A model generated the notes under the pieces. The model had not been told where the DNA came from and searched no databases. It saw nothing but the letters and a program-made list of their open reading frames with translations. From Mucidula mucida (Eukaryota; Basidiomycota; Agaricomycetes; Agaricales; Physalacriaceae): a stretch of 47,772 nucleotides of DNA. Positions 31,020-42,879 of this stretch are shown here, piece after piece; position 1 is the stretch's first letter, and every line of letters starts with the position of its first letter. Where the stretch lies: assembly GCA_015501055.1 (NCBI GenBank), contig JADNYV010000272.1, forward strand, positions 1 to 47,772. The letters are read 5' to 3'. The position numbers and the translations under genes were made by a program.

Positions 31020-33110
31020 AATGGGATTATTGGCCTGGAGTATGGTGAGTAATTATGTCCAACTCCCAATTAGATTCTCAATGTACATTGGGTAGAGGGG
31101 ACCTGCAGAAAACCCAAGAGCTCTCAAAGCATTCTTCCAATGATTCAGATATTGCATATTTGCAGTAATGCCACTGTACGTCTGCATTGAACGAAGCATA
31201 ATTCAATGCGCCGGCAGCCAAGGTCTCGGAAAGTCGAACCAATTTTTGGGACATCTTCTTAGGAAGTGCCTTCAGTCGCACGCTCCCTTTGAAATCCCGG
31301 TCAGTCCACGAGAAATCAATCGCAAAGTTGAAACGCTAACCAATTAACAGTGCCGGCTTCTCAGTCCATCCGAGGAGTTTCCGAAGAACAGGTTGTTTGT
31401 GCATGTATTGACGAACACCGTCCCCCGCTCGAATCCATTCCCCTTTCTTGTCCTGCCACCAACCTCCGATCAGTCGGTGCTTCAGCCCTTCCTGATCTGC
31501 AAGCTGGAGAGCAATGTCGCGGCTCGGGGCAAGATGATTGGACAGTATCGAGCAGTAACGGAATACTGCATTAAAGCATTCGTAGATCTTGGTTGCGACT
31601 CCCACAAGTGGCCCGAAGGACATGATATCATCTGGGATATGTGCGAGCAAATGCAGCTTGATTTTTGTGATCATCTTTGAGGGATCGAGTTTTGCAAAGG
31701 TGTCGAGCACATTCGCAACAGCAACTTTGATGTCCGCCTGTCATGGATTGCCGTTAGCGACTACATCGCGGGAAGGAATCTGTACACACCAAGTACTCCT
31801 GCAAGTTACGGATCTCGGGAAACCATAAGAGTGCCGACAGCTCTCCAACAGCTCTCCAGATTGAAAACTGCTCCTCCAAGACGATGCCGCGGACATGAAA
31901 TATATTTGTCTGAGCAAGAATCTTGAACTGAGTACCGATTAGCGAACCCGCATACTGCATAATATAGTTGGCGCGGATTGCATGAATACTGAGACCATCA
32001 GTCTCTGTGGCTTGAAGACAGTGCGAATAGGTCAGCTTTTGCGTCGCCAAGGAGGTATGAGTATTATGCCAAATGTACTTGATGATTCCGAGGAGAATTG
32101 TGTGTAAGATCTCGACGGGTGTGTCCTTGGTGGGATCAAAGCCTGTATTGAGCTGTGAGCACGGTATTTGCAGCTGGAGCGAAATGCTATACCGTCTGTT
32201 GTTAAAAATCCACTATAAATCTTGTCTCGGTTATCCATTACCCATTGAATCAGGTCGGCCTTGATCTCCTCCGGTGTCTTAGTATTCTTGGGGTCACTTT
32301 TCGTAGCGTGAAACTGAGAAATGAGGTCCTGAATCCAGTGCTGTGCATATGCATCTTTGATGCCTGTTGCGGACTGGGAGTCCTTCACGTGTTGAGCGAC
32401 ACCGGAACAAGCGAGGTGAAGCTGCTTTTTGAGCTCACGGATGATCCCATCTTTCGAACAAGGAGTACCGGACTACAGGAGGATAAGCAATAAGCAACAT
32501 TGGAAGACTGCCAATACCTCAAATAATGCATGGTAACCTTCGTCCTCCCGTTTCTCTGCTTGAGTACCACCAACCTCACACTTGCGGCATGGAAAGTTTC
32601 CTTTTGCGCCGATACTTGCAGCGATCTCGCTCTGCATCGGATTATCAGAGGGTTCAACCATGTTCTGGAGCGAAAACCATGTTATCTGTCCTGAGACTCC
32701 ATCCTGTACTTTTACCGGTTCACGCTGTGTAGATCTGGTCATAAGTTAGGGATTAAAGCAATTGAAACAAGGAATTGTAGCTTACTCAACAATCTCCTTA
32801 AACTTGCCGTACTGCTCCGTTGTAGAGGCATGTGGGGACGAGGAGACAAAGTGAACATGAAACTCTTGTTGAAGAAGCTGCCAAGGGAGATTCCAATGTG
32901 TCATGTATACGTTCCAGTGTTTATTCCACTGCTTGGTTCGATTTCCAGAGACGTCATCGCTAAAATACTCCACAAAGGAAGTATAAAGGGGATCTCCTTT
33001 GGCCAGTGCACACTTTGGATTAGGCATCTTCGCGGAGAGGTCAGCACATGTGTCGGCCCATTTGGGCAGGCCGCCGTCATGCTCGAGGTCAAGATAGTTA
33101 CGCGACAGTT
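31020..33110 (-). pseudogene. 5' and central part of the split transposase-like gene
   Basis: Minus-strand exons, in protein order from 33110: YLDLEHDGGLPKWADTC, DDVSGNRTKQWNKHWNVYM, VHFVSSSPHAS, DNPMQSEIAAS, FPCRKCEVGGTQAEKRED, KDSQSATGIKDAYA, FDPTKDTPVEILHTILLG, TDGLSIHAIRANYIMQYAG, LIGTQFKILAQTNIF, KIKLHLLAHIPDDI, FNAVFRYCSILSNHLAPSRD, then LPKKMSQKLVRLSE and a donor at about 31079 whose acceptor leads into NNPIVLGR across the gypsy insertion. Short introns separate the pieces. It belongs to a very common uncharacterised Agaricomycete family, likely a transposase of a CACTA/Plavaka-like group (inference). The N-terminus is lost at 33110, where gypsy element 2 begins. There are some frame changes. 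Confidence 0.75.
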
Positions 33111-33631
33111 TGTTATGAATCGCCATATTTTCACATCTTATCATATCTTATCGGGAGCCTTGTCTTATCAACCAACGGACCGTTTCATCATCTGTTTCGT
33201 CACCGATCATACCCCTTTTCATTACCGAAGCCGTACTCATGTCGGACACACGCCCAACACATGGATGACATCATACATGCCGATACCTCATGGACTCCCT
33301 ATTGTATACACACCGCCGACACTCGTAGTACACATGGTCGTTTCAGTATTATTACTTACATGCAGTCACCACTCGTATTTAATGGTTTCACGGACTAGTA
33401 GCATACAACACTGGGTCAAGGGCGTGGAGCATCCCTAGTGGAAACGCGTATGGACAAGGAGCTTCAAACACAGACTAAATAGTATATAAGCAGTAGTGTA
33501 GTATCATTGTACTTTAGTTCCGATCTCGTTTATACACCTGGCCTAGCCTAGTCTTACGAACGCGAACGTTTTCTCTTTCAGTTCTTGCTGTGGTACCTGG
33601 TTGAGTCTCGTGGCTTAGTCAGTCGCTAACA
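33111..33631 (+). repeat. 5' LTR of gypsy element 2
   Basis: 521 bp, TGTTATGAATCGCC...GTCGCTAACA. Confidence 0.93.
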
Positions 33632-34229
33632 GAAGATCGGAACTACTTTCTACCACCTACCACACATCCCTGATCGTCGATCAGCACTTCGCTGTTTGAT
33701 CATCGCACATTCCCCTATTCCCTTTCCCTGTTTACAGATCGACGGATTCCTAATTCCAGCGCACGTCCGCATACGTGTGTATTGGTCCCAGTAGCGCCGG
33801 CTAACAGTTAGAGATAACTGCCTCGGGTGCTGGAAGTAGCCGCTCTCACGAGAACGAACTTTTGGCAGTTGCACTTCAGTGGGCGCTGTTTACGGGTCAA
33901 CCCCCGTTCCCAGGAAAACTTCGGCTTACCTCACACCAGAGGGACGTCGGCTGGGCAATTGCGAACTTGTGACGAGCTCTTGGGCTCCGTAGATACGTAG
34001 TCAGTAGTCGGTAAAATAGCGTAGACAGTTACGATACCTACCTACTTTACTTACCTTACGATACACATCATCATTCCCCACCCTACCAAGTCCTGGATTC
34101 TATTTCAGATCTAGGCGATCCCTCCCTATTCATCCAAACCTCTATTCCCTCACCCGTTTCATCCAAATCCGCATCACCCATATCCCCACTTTCACCTTTT
34201 CACTCTCCAATCCATCACCCCGATCCATC

Positions 34230-35158
34230 ATGTCCAACGAGGCACCAGAAGCCGCTCATCACACACCCGCTCATCACGCCAATGACGAAACCAAAGGCCG
34301 ATCCCTGGTCAACAAGCCTTATGACTATGACGGGGACAAGTCCAAGTACAAGAGCTGGTGGCGATCGATGTTTACATACATCCGTGACAAGAAGAACAAC
34401 CTCACATCGGACTCCGAAAGGATCGATGTTGTTCTCTCCTACATCCGAGGAGATCATGTTGATGCATGGGTCCAGAACTACTCGGACCAGAACTTCGATG
34501 AGGAAGAAGAGGAATGGACAGTCTCTTGGACTGAGTTCAAAGAGAACTTGAAGGAGCGATTTGTGGACTCCAACCTCGCGCGAGATGCGCAAGATCAGAT
34601 CGAACGGTTGCGCCAGGGGCAAGACACCGCTCAAGATTTCTTTCAGAAGTTCGAGGTCCTGCTTACTCAGGCGGAATACTCGAAGGATGAGCATTTGTCG
34701 TGCGACTTCTCGAGACCAATGTCAACGAGAAGATCATCGACCAGATCTATGGCAGCCGAGATGGGTTGCCAAAGAAGTACAAGGATTGGAAGGCACAGAT
34801 CATTCAGATCGATCAGCTATGGAGAAGGCGGGCGGCGAGCAAGAGGTCCGGCATGCAGGTCCGGCCCCAAGCTCCGCAGGCGGCTACATCGAGAGCCAAT
34901 CCTACGAACCCACCCCCGACGCCGATCACACGACGAGATGCCACCGGTGTTACCTATGGAGGAGCCGGCAGGCCGATGGACATCGACAATGCACGTCGAA
35001 GGGGACTCTGCTTCAGCTGTGGCGAACATGGCCACGTTAGCAGGTTCTGTCCGAAGAAGGGTCGACCCCAGACGATTCGGGGTTTATGGACCGAAATGAA
35101 CGACGAGGAGAAGAAGAAGTTGGCCGAAGAGTTGGGTTTTGCGAAGCTCCCGCAGTAG
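34230..35158 (+). pseudogene. gag: gag of gypsy element 2
   Basis: Starts MSNEAPEAAHHTPAHH. The frame is continuous for 150 residues, shifts at about 34688 (one C lost compared with element 1), and then continues cleanly from about 34700 through the CCHC knuckle CFSCGEHGHVSRFC to the stop at 35156-35158. It overlaps the pol frame; the slip heptamer G GGT TTT is at 35134-35140. Confidence 0.9.
35134..35140 (+). promoter_or_regulatory. Predicted -1 frameshift heptamer, element 2
   Basis: G GGT TTT in gag register. The pol frame is open across it and runs unbroken from there through the protease to about 35950. Confidence 0.65.
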
Positions 35159-38100
35159 ACGCAGTCCTGCCGGAGCAGTCATCAAGGGAAGGGTCGTCAG
35201 ATGCAGAATTTATTTACAGTACGGGTACTGAAACATCTAAAATATCATCGACGACTTTACCACCAAAACCTGCGAAAGAAAGATTTGAGCCAAATACGCC
35301 CGAGTGGATCGCACAACGGCTAAGAGAGGATGACATGTCGAGAGCAGTGGGAATTCTGAGAGCATGGATGCCGGAGCGGAGAGAGAGAGAAGCGACGGAG
35401 GAGAAGGTGATGGCGATCAGAGCGTTGACAAAGGAAGCTGCGGTGGAAGTTGTGACGGAGTTGAAAAAGTCGAGGAAGTACATCCGGGGAACAAAGGGGC
35501 AGGACATGAAACTCCGAGTAACCATAGAGAGCGTACACACAGGCTCTGAATGGGAAACGAGTGCCCTTCTTGACAGTGGAGCAACGGGTTCTTGTGTCAA
35601 TAAAGAATTCGTCGAGAAGAACGGACTCCCGATCAAGGAGTTACCGGTCAAGCTCCCTGTCTACAATGCGGATGGAACCCTAAACGAGGGAGGAGCAATC
35701 GAAGGTTTTGTGGAGGTCCGGATGAAGATCGGTGATCACGCAGAAAAGATTGAGTTGGCCGTCACCAATCTTGGCAAAACAAGTATCTTTTTGGGGCTAG
35801 ATTGGTTACGATATCACAACCCCACGATCAACTGGACGGAATCCACATTGACTTTTGATCGATGCCCAGACCGCTGCGGCTATCTACCCGAGTACGACTC
35901 GCCAGAAGACGAAGGAGAAGATGTAGAAGAGAAGTTGGAAGAGGGAGAGCGTTGTTCTGGATGGACTGGGACAACTATGCAAAAGCGGTGAAAAGCTGAG
36001 ATCACAACAGCCTTCATCTGCTGCTGCACCTTACATCGAGGAATTTTCCGATGTATTCAGCAAGGCGGACTTTGAAAGTTACCGGAGCGAAGACCCTGGG
36101 ATCACGCGATAGAACTCACGCCTGGTTCCAAACCGGTTGACTGCAAGGTCTATCCCTTAGTCCATCCGAGCAGAAGGCATTAGACGAGTTCTTGGAGGAA
36201 AACATACGACGGGACGCATACGGCCATCAATCTCACCCATGGCTCACCATTCTTCTTTGTCAAGAAGAAGGACGGAAGCCTTCGGCCAGTCAGGATTATC
36301 GGAAGTTGAACGACATGACAATCAAGAACCGATACCCCTTGCCGTTGATCAGGAGCTTATCGACAAGTTGAAGGGAGCAAAGGTTTTCACAAAGATGGAT
36401 GTCCGATGGGTTACAATAACATCCGGATCAAAGACGGTGATGAGTGGAAAGCGGCGTTTAGAACAAACCGAGGGCTGTTCGAGCCATTAGTAATGTTTTT
36501 CGGACTCACAAACTCGCCGGCAACGTTCAATCGTTCATGAATCACATCTTGAAGGAGTTGATTGACGGCGGACATGTTATAGTTTACCTGGATGATATAC
36601 TTATCTTTACAAACACTCTCGAGGAGCATAGACAGATTGTACGAAAGGTATTGGAGATATTACGAGTAAATAAGCTGTATTTAAAACCCGAGAAATGTAG
36701 TTTTGAGGCACAGACTGTAGATTACTTGGAGTATTGTTGGAGGAGGAGAAGTGAAGATGGATCCGGCAAAAGTGGCCGTAGTGAAGGAATGGAAGGAGCC
36801 GACGAAGAAGAAGGAAGTGCAGTCATTCCTGGGCTTCTGCAACTTCTACCGACGTTTCATTCGGGGATTTGCGGGAGTAGCGAAGCCGTTGACATCGCTA
36901 ACCGGGAAGGGCGAGTGGGTTTGGGGATGGAGCAGCACGAGGCGTTTGAGGAGTTGAAACGGAGGATGACGGAAGAACCCGTTCTGATTGTACCACGCGA
37001 CGACGGCAAGTTTCGAGTCGAGGCGGACTCCTCGAACTATGCAACGGGGCGTTCTTTCCCAGTTTGTTGACGGAAATGGAGACCAGTGCTTTCCGATCTC
37101 GCGCGTAATGAAGTTGAACGCAACTACGAGATCTACGACAAAGAAATGATGGCTATCATGGACTCGATGACGACTGGGCAGTATCTCCTAGGCGCTAAGG
37201 AGACAGTGGAGGTTTTACCGATCATCAAAACCTTCAGTACTTCCGGAAGCCACAGAAGTTGAATCGGAGGCAGGCGAGATGGGTTACGGAGTTGGCAGAG
37301 TATGACATACAGATGATTCACAAGCCGGGCAAGACGATGGGAAAGCTGATGCCTTGTCAAGGATGACAGGCCTTGAGAAGGGGGAAAAAGATAACGAAAA
37401 CATTGTTTTGCTCAAACCGGAGTTTTTTATTTCACAAATTCAATTTTCTTTACATACAGTAGATACACCGGAGGACGAATTACTTAACAAAATCAAACAA
37501 AGAAAAGGAAACAAAGACAGATACGTACAAAAAGCATTAGAAAACAAAGAAAAAGGATGGGAAGAGAAGGAAAATGGACTTATTATATGGAAGGATCGTA
37601 TTTACATACCGAAGGACAAGGAATTGCGGGGAAAAGTTATTGGAATGCATCATGACGCACAGCTTGCAGGGCATCCCGGACGATACAAGACCCTCGAGCT
37701 GATCACATGACCTATTGGTGGCCAGGAATCAGCCGAGACGTCCGGAATACGTGGAAGGGTGTCAAAAATGCCAGGTACAAAGTCACATCGCACGAAGCCG
37801 GCTGCACCTCTTCACCCTATTGATGTGCCAAGCGAGCCATGGGAGATAGTAGGGACGGACATGATTGGAGAGCTGCCGGAATTGGGAGGATACAACGCGA
37901 TCAGCACGTTTGTGGACCATTTCACAAAGCGATTACGCATCATACCACACACACCACTCTGACGTCAGAAGGCATGGCCCGCATTTACCGTGATCGCATT
38001 TTCCCCATACATGGGATGCCACGACAGATGATACATGATTGCGGTCCACAATACCACTCGCGTTTCATGAAGGAGTTGTACCGGTTGTTGGGCATACAAG

Positions 38101-39051
38101 GAAACTTTACAACGGTGTATCATCCACAGGCAAATGGGCAGACGGAACGGCTGAACCAAGAGATAGAACATTTCTTACGGTTATTTGTCAACTACCATCA
38201 GAACGACTGGCACGAATGGCTACCCTCTGCTGAATTTGTTTACAACGATCGAGTTCACTCGGCGACCAAAGTCACTCCGTTCTTCGCAGACATGGGCAGA
38301 CATCCCTACAAAGGCACCGCTCCGAAAACGGCATCGAGAAATGAGACTGCGCAGGAGTTTGCCAACGGCATGAGGAAGACATGGGATGAAGTGGGGTCAG
38401 CATTGAAGATGGCAAAAGAGGACATGAAACGGTTTTATGACAGGAAGCGAACAGAGGCAGTAGAGTACAAGGAAGGCGACAAAGTATGGCTGGAAGGGAC
38501 GAATCTCAGCACGGACCGACCAATGAAGAAGCTCGATGACAAACACTTCGGGCCGTTCAAAGTGATCAAGAAAGTCGGGACGAGCTCTTACAAGCTCCAG
38601 ATTCCTCACACGTGGAAAAGCATCCATCCCGTGTTCAATGAGCCCTGTGACGCCTTACACGAGCCCCAATTTCCAACACAACCCCGAGACACGCGTCCAC
38701 CACCTGTGCTGGAAGGAGCCGAACCGGAATGGGAGGTTGAGAAAGTGGTGAATTCCCGAAGTACCGCGGGGTTTCCAATACAAGGTTCACTGGAAGGGTT
38801 ATGGCACACACGAGCAGACATGGGAACCGGCATGCAATCTCAAAAATGCCGACGAAGCCATCAGCGATTTCACCAACATATCCGAACAAGCCAAGCCACC
38901 TGCGCTTGCTCGCATTGAAGTCCCCATGTCGCAATTTCCATCACATCTATTCCGACCCATGCCACCGCCCGATACCGAACCCCTCGACGTCACGCTACCC
39001 TCTGCAGCCCTCATGGAGCGACTCTGGCGCAGAATGGAACTTGCGCCTTAA
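35141..39051 (+). pseudogene. pol: pol polyprotein of gypsy element 2
   Basis: The pol frame is open across the slip site and through the protease (LLDSGATGS at about 35574) to about 35950. After that, one-base losses shift it repeatedly (about 35954, 35975, 36078, 36157, 36209, 36349, 36525, 36728, 37043, 37075). Reverse transcriptase (VYLDDILIFTN, about 36585), RNase H, integrase (IN zinc region about 37650-37800, core HDCGPQYHS, TERLNQEIEHF) and chromodomain (about 38730-38830) are all recognisable. The integrase region 37839-38640 is one long open frame. The stop is TAA at 39049-39051. Confidence 0.9.
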
Positions 39052-39062
39052 GGAGGGGGTGA

Positions 39063-39585
39063 TGTTATGAATCGCCATATTTTCACATTTCACATCTTAT
39101 CATATCTTATCGGGGCCTTGTCTTATCAACCAACGGACGTTTCATCATCTGTTTCGTCACCGATCATACCCTTTTCATTACCGAAGCCGTACTCATGTCG
39201 GACACACGCCAACACATGGATGACATCATACATGCCGATACCTCATGGACTCCCTATTGTATACACACCACCGACACTCGTAGCACACATGGTCGTTTCA
39301 GTATTATTACTTACATGCAGTTACCACTCGTATTTAATGGTTTCACGGACTAGTAGCATACAACACTGGGTCAAGGGCGTGGAGCATCCCTAGTGGAAAC
39401 ACGTATGGACAAGGAGTCCCAAACACAGACTTACTAGTATATAAGCAGTAGTGTAGTATCATTGTACTTTAGTTCCGATCTCGTTTATACACCTGGCCTA
39501 GCCTAGTCTTACGAACGCAAACGTTTTCTCTTTCAGTTCTTGCTGTGGTACCTGGTTGAGTCTCGTGGCTTAGTCAGTCGCTAAC
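39063..39585 (+). repeat. 3' LTR of gypsy element 2
   Basis: TGTTATGAATCGCC...GTCGCTAAC. The last base of the usual CTAACA end is absent. Confidence 0.92.
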
Positions 39586-39586
39586 C

Positions 39587-39843
39587 ACATTCGGCCTTAT
39601 AGCGTTGTACTCTTTATGAGTACCAGTTCCAACCCTCGTGAGTCGTGTCCAGAAATTCTTTGCAGTATCCGTTCTCGAGGATGAAGTTATACATCCTTGA
39701 CGACGACAACAACAACGCGGATAGGGAGGTCTTTACATCTATGTGAGCACTACGTTATGTATCCTTGGTATCTTTGCAGTGACTAATTTCTTGTCATCAG
39801 CGTCGACGCCAAGAGGCGTGTCCAGGAGCTCCTTGATATGGGC
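39587..39843 (+). pseudogene. 3' end of an unknown gene, cut by gypsy element 2
   Basis: A short frame ending in two spliced pieces (MKLYILDDDNNNADREVF, then after a GT...AG intron at about 39742-39799, VDAKRRVQELLDMG and stop) looks like the last two exons of a gene whose 5' part is gone. I do not recognise it. It is not the missing 5' end of the transposase-like gene. Confidence 0.35.
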
Positions 39844-40108
39844 TGAGAGCAAAGATTCGTGTCGCGTACCCTTCCCGTGTTGTTGAATACATCTGAGCCT
39901 CACCTATTCTACATGTGCTTACCTATCCACTGTTTGTACTACTACCTATCCTTGCTTGTACTGCCTATGAATGATTTACATGCATACTTGGTGTGATTAA
40001 TTTAAGACATAAGATATTACTTAACTTTAAACATAATGAGTATTACTTACGTGCACACCATCACGGAGGCTTTCGCCTTGCCCAAACTTCTACTTCGCTC
40101 ACTCTCAT
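39844..40108. other. Intergenic, AT-rich
   Basis: No gene or repeat recognised. Confidence 0.4.
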
Positions 40109-40730
40109 GGTGCGAAAAAACCCTCGGAAGCCTGGTCGCGTGCCGTGGTCCATGGCACCAAGAAAACTTCTCGCTTCTCTCAAGGACGACGAAGAGCGTA
40201 TGACGCGAATTACAGTGGTCTTTGGTAGCTCCGCCGCCATCAAGTACAAAATACGCTATGGTGATCTACCCCTACAGGACGACTTGGAAGACGTTCCCTC
40301 TATCCCTACAAGCGATGAGGTGGCTGCTTGGGAAGCTGCCGAGGGCGCAGGCACTCGGTGCAATGGAACCGGAGCAGCCGCGCCAGACAAGATATGTTTA
40401 CAAGATTCGTAACTGTACGGTTTGTGCGTCTCTCTACTTAAATGAAACTGATCTTACCACAGAAAAGTCCTCACCTGGTACCGCTTGGAGTACCTCGGGT
40501 TCGCAAAAGGACAACAATCTCTCACCTCCGCCCTCACAGGCGCCCTCAAAAAAGGAACTCCTCGCAAACCCAAACAAATCCACGTCTACACAAATGTCTA
40601 CTGGGAGCGTCACAAGTCCCTCGTCACCCAGCCATCAACACGCCATTGCTTGACGATGCCGCCAAATGTGCAGCCAGCCTGAGCACGCGTCAGCCGCCAT
40701 CAACGCTGGTATCGATCCGCCGCCGTTAGA
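40109..40730 (+). CDS. Uncharacterised basidiomycete protein, N-terminal region (broken)
   Basis: MVRKNPRKPGRVPWSM starts at 40109, followed by KLLASLKDDEERM, YKIRYGDLPLQDDLEDVPS, then after a likely intron (about 40411-40461) VLTWYRLEYLGFAKGQQS, PRKPKQIHVYTNVYWERHK. The WxGTK/RKDD-type opening, the WYR box and the HVY...Y box resemble a family of long proteins widespread in Agaricomycetes, with no known function. Frames shift at about 40200 and 40640. It may form one gene with 41600-42670 or be a separate remnant. Confidence 0.45.
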
Positions 40731-41600
40731 GCGCCTCTGTCGGGAAGAGCTGAAAGCAGATGAAGTTGCGGTTCAGCGTGGTCGTCAAGCGAGTTTGACC
40801 AAGGAGGGGGATGTGGTCAAGAAACCATCGCGAACTGTTGAGGCCAAGCACAGGAGACATGGAGGAGTTTCTTTCGGGCACCTGACAACGCGACAAGGAA
40901 GAGGAGGAGATGAGGAAGACACGCATTGGAGACGCCTGTGCCGAAAGAGTGCTCCTCCCGCCGCCAAAGAGATCTAAACGGGCACTGGATATTATCAACT
41001 GTAAGCTTCCAATTCTCCATTCCCTACATTGTTGACCCTCAACAGGGATATGACAACAAGCCGCTAGTGTTCTCGATGACGCCGCCACCCTGCTCTTCAA
41101 AGGAATGCGGCATTGTCTGCTCGATTCTCATGCGGCTCCCCTGCGAGGATGTGGATATGTTGTATCAGGGCGATCATAAAGGCACGACGCTGAACACAGG
41201 CGCTAAGGGCCTGAACGCTGAGAAGGTCGTGTATGGGGAGGCTGAGAAGAGTCTCATTTGGTTGCAACAAAGTACTACAGTCGTCTCTCTTTGCTGTATT
41301 TTTCCTCAAGCTGACACCTCTAGTAGCGATGAACAACGCGCTGCCCGTTCGCTCTCGGGCATTCTTGCTCCGCGAACAGAACCACCTACCACTTCCCAGC
41401 TCCGACATCCCTTCATGCAACTGCACCACCACCAACATCTGTTCGCGCACCACGCACCGCCACCACCGACATCCGTTCGCGCGACCACGCCACCGCCTAC
41501 TTCCTGACCACGCCCAAGACTCCTTCATTTGCAATCCCGAGCTCATCGGCCCTGAGCTGCAAGCTGCCCCTGAAAACTTGTCGACGATGACCGCCGCAAA
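40731..41600. other. Low-confidence coding remnants
   Basis: Open stretches such as PPPLERLCREELKADEVAVQ (40720-40780) and Ser/Pro/His-rich frames (41330-41510) occur, but none extends far or shows a domain. It could be the diverged middle of the flanking uncharacterised gene. Confidence 0.3.
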
Positions 41601-42670
41601 GTTATGCGCAGACTCAGCAGGCTGTCTGACTATGAGGTGACACGGGAGAGCAACATTGTACGGATAACGCCGTTGGACGCGCCCTCGGCCTTGGCCAAAC
41701 CCTCAAAGCATCGACTCTTCTCACTGGTGGCGCAAGAATCCGATGAACCACTCTCAGACGACAGAGTGGACTGGCCATGCACCTCGCTACCAAGGAGGAG
41801 CATATGCTCGAGGCTGAGCTTCTGCGCATCGAGGCGGAGGAAGCGGCAATGCTGTCCGCGTCTGACAACGACCACTGCTCCAACGAAAGACGACGACGCT
41901 GATGCCGACACACAACGACACCATGACGCAGGGGATCAACCAGACCGAGGATCAGTCCCAAGCCACATAAGTCCAGAAAAAGGTTAGTTAACCATGTCTA
42001 TTGCTGTTCCAATGCTGACGTGAATAGCTGCCAATACTGAAGATACGGAGGAACCTACTGACAGCGATGTCGAGGAGTACAAGCACTCTGATTGGGACGA
42101 ACTCGACAGCGCGGATGGTGGCCGAGCTCACGAACTTTTTTGGTGCCCTTTGCCGTGGTAAGGACTGGTCAAATCCAACTTGGGCTCGCGTCGTCGACGC
42201 TTTCCTCATTTTGAAGAAACGGTCCAATTCATCGACGCCCAAGGCTTCTTTTGGCACGGCAGCCCTTTCCCCCGGTGATTGCAACATTCATGAAGAATCA
42301 CCGAACTACTCCAAATATGGTGCCGTCAAGACCAATCTCGATGACTACGGGAAGGGGTGGTGGATGTGGTGGAAATCAGCTCAACCTCCGTCTTGTCTAA
42401 TAACGAGGCCCTTCTCAAGCCGAACTCGTGAATGGGGCGGAGTTAGAGACAAAATCAGGGCGAAACGGATTCGCCCTGGTTTTAGCATCACTACCTGTGG
42501 GGCGAGGACGTCTATGCGGCTGTTAGCACAGCGACCTTTCTGATGAAGACAACACTCCCAGTGACGAGCCGTTCTTGCTCTCGCCACAGCTTCTCGTCAG
42601 CGGGCCGATTGGAAGCGGCCGTAGCGGATGTCGCGTGGACGCTTGAAACACATTGTTCGGACCGCTTCTT
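41601..42670 (+). pseudogene. Uncharacterised basidiomycete protein, C-terminal region (several frameshifts)
   Basis: Across frames one can read TKEEHMLEAELLRIEAEEA (about 41785), an acidic TEDTEEPTDSDVEEYKHSD after an intron at about 41983-42027, WARVVDAFL/HFEETVQFIDAQGFF (about 42180), YGKGWWMWWKSAQPP (about 42345), and finally WGEDVYAAVS and AVADVAWTLETHC (about 42640). The chain of Trp-rich WWxWW, a WGE box and VADVxWxLE is a signature of a large, functionally unknown basidiomycete family. At least four frame changes are needed, so it is broken as written. Confidence 0.5.
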
Positions 42671-42859
42671 TCAGCATGCGACACGCCCGCCGGCCGCGAA
42701 GAAGGCTCCACCACCCAAGGATCTATTGTTTCTTTCTATCATCACTGTCACTCATTGTACTTCAAGAGAACTCTGTAAGTAGGCGAGTCTTTCTCTTGTT
42801 TTTGTTTGCTGTCAAATTAGCTGTCATTGTATTTATATCAGTATTGTAGAGTATGCCAG

Positions 42860-42879
42860 CAGAGCACTGTAGTGCTCTG
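42860..42879. repeat. Perfect hairpin palindrome
   Basis: CAGAGCACT, two bases, AGTGCTCTG: a 9-bp perfect stem. It begins with CAG like many DNA-transposon ends, but no matching partner or flanking duplication was found. Confidence 0.6.

Larger units (their letters stand above)
33111..39585 (+). mobile_element. Ty3/gypsy chromodomain LTR retrotransposon, element 2
   Basis: Same family and order as element 1, without nested insertions: 5' LTR 33111-33631, 3' LTR 39063-39585. The left flank ends CAGTT and the right flank begins CACAT, so no target duplication is seen, and the final A of the 3' LTR is missing. Compared with element 1 it has many single-base losses between about 35950 and 38900, mostly in short runs. 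Confidence 0.93.
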
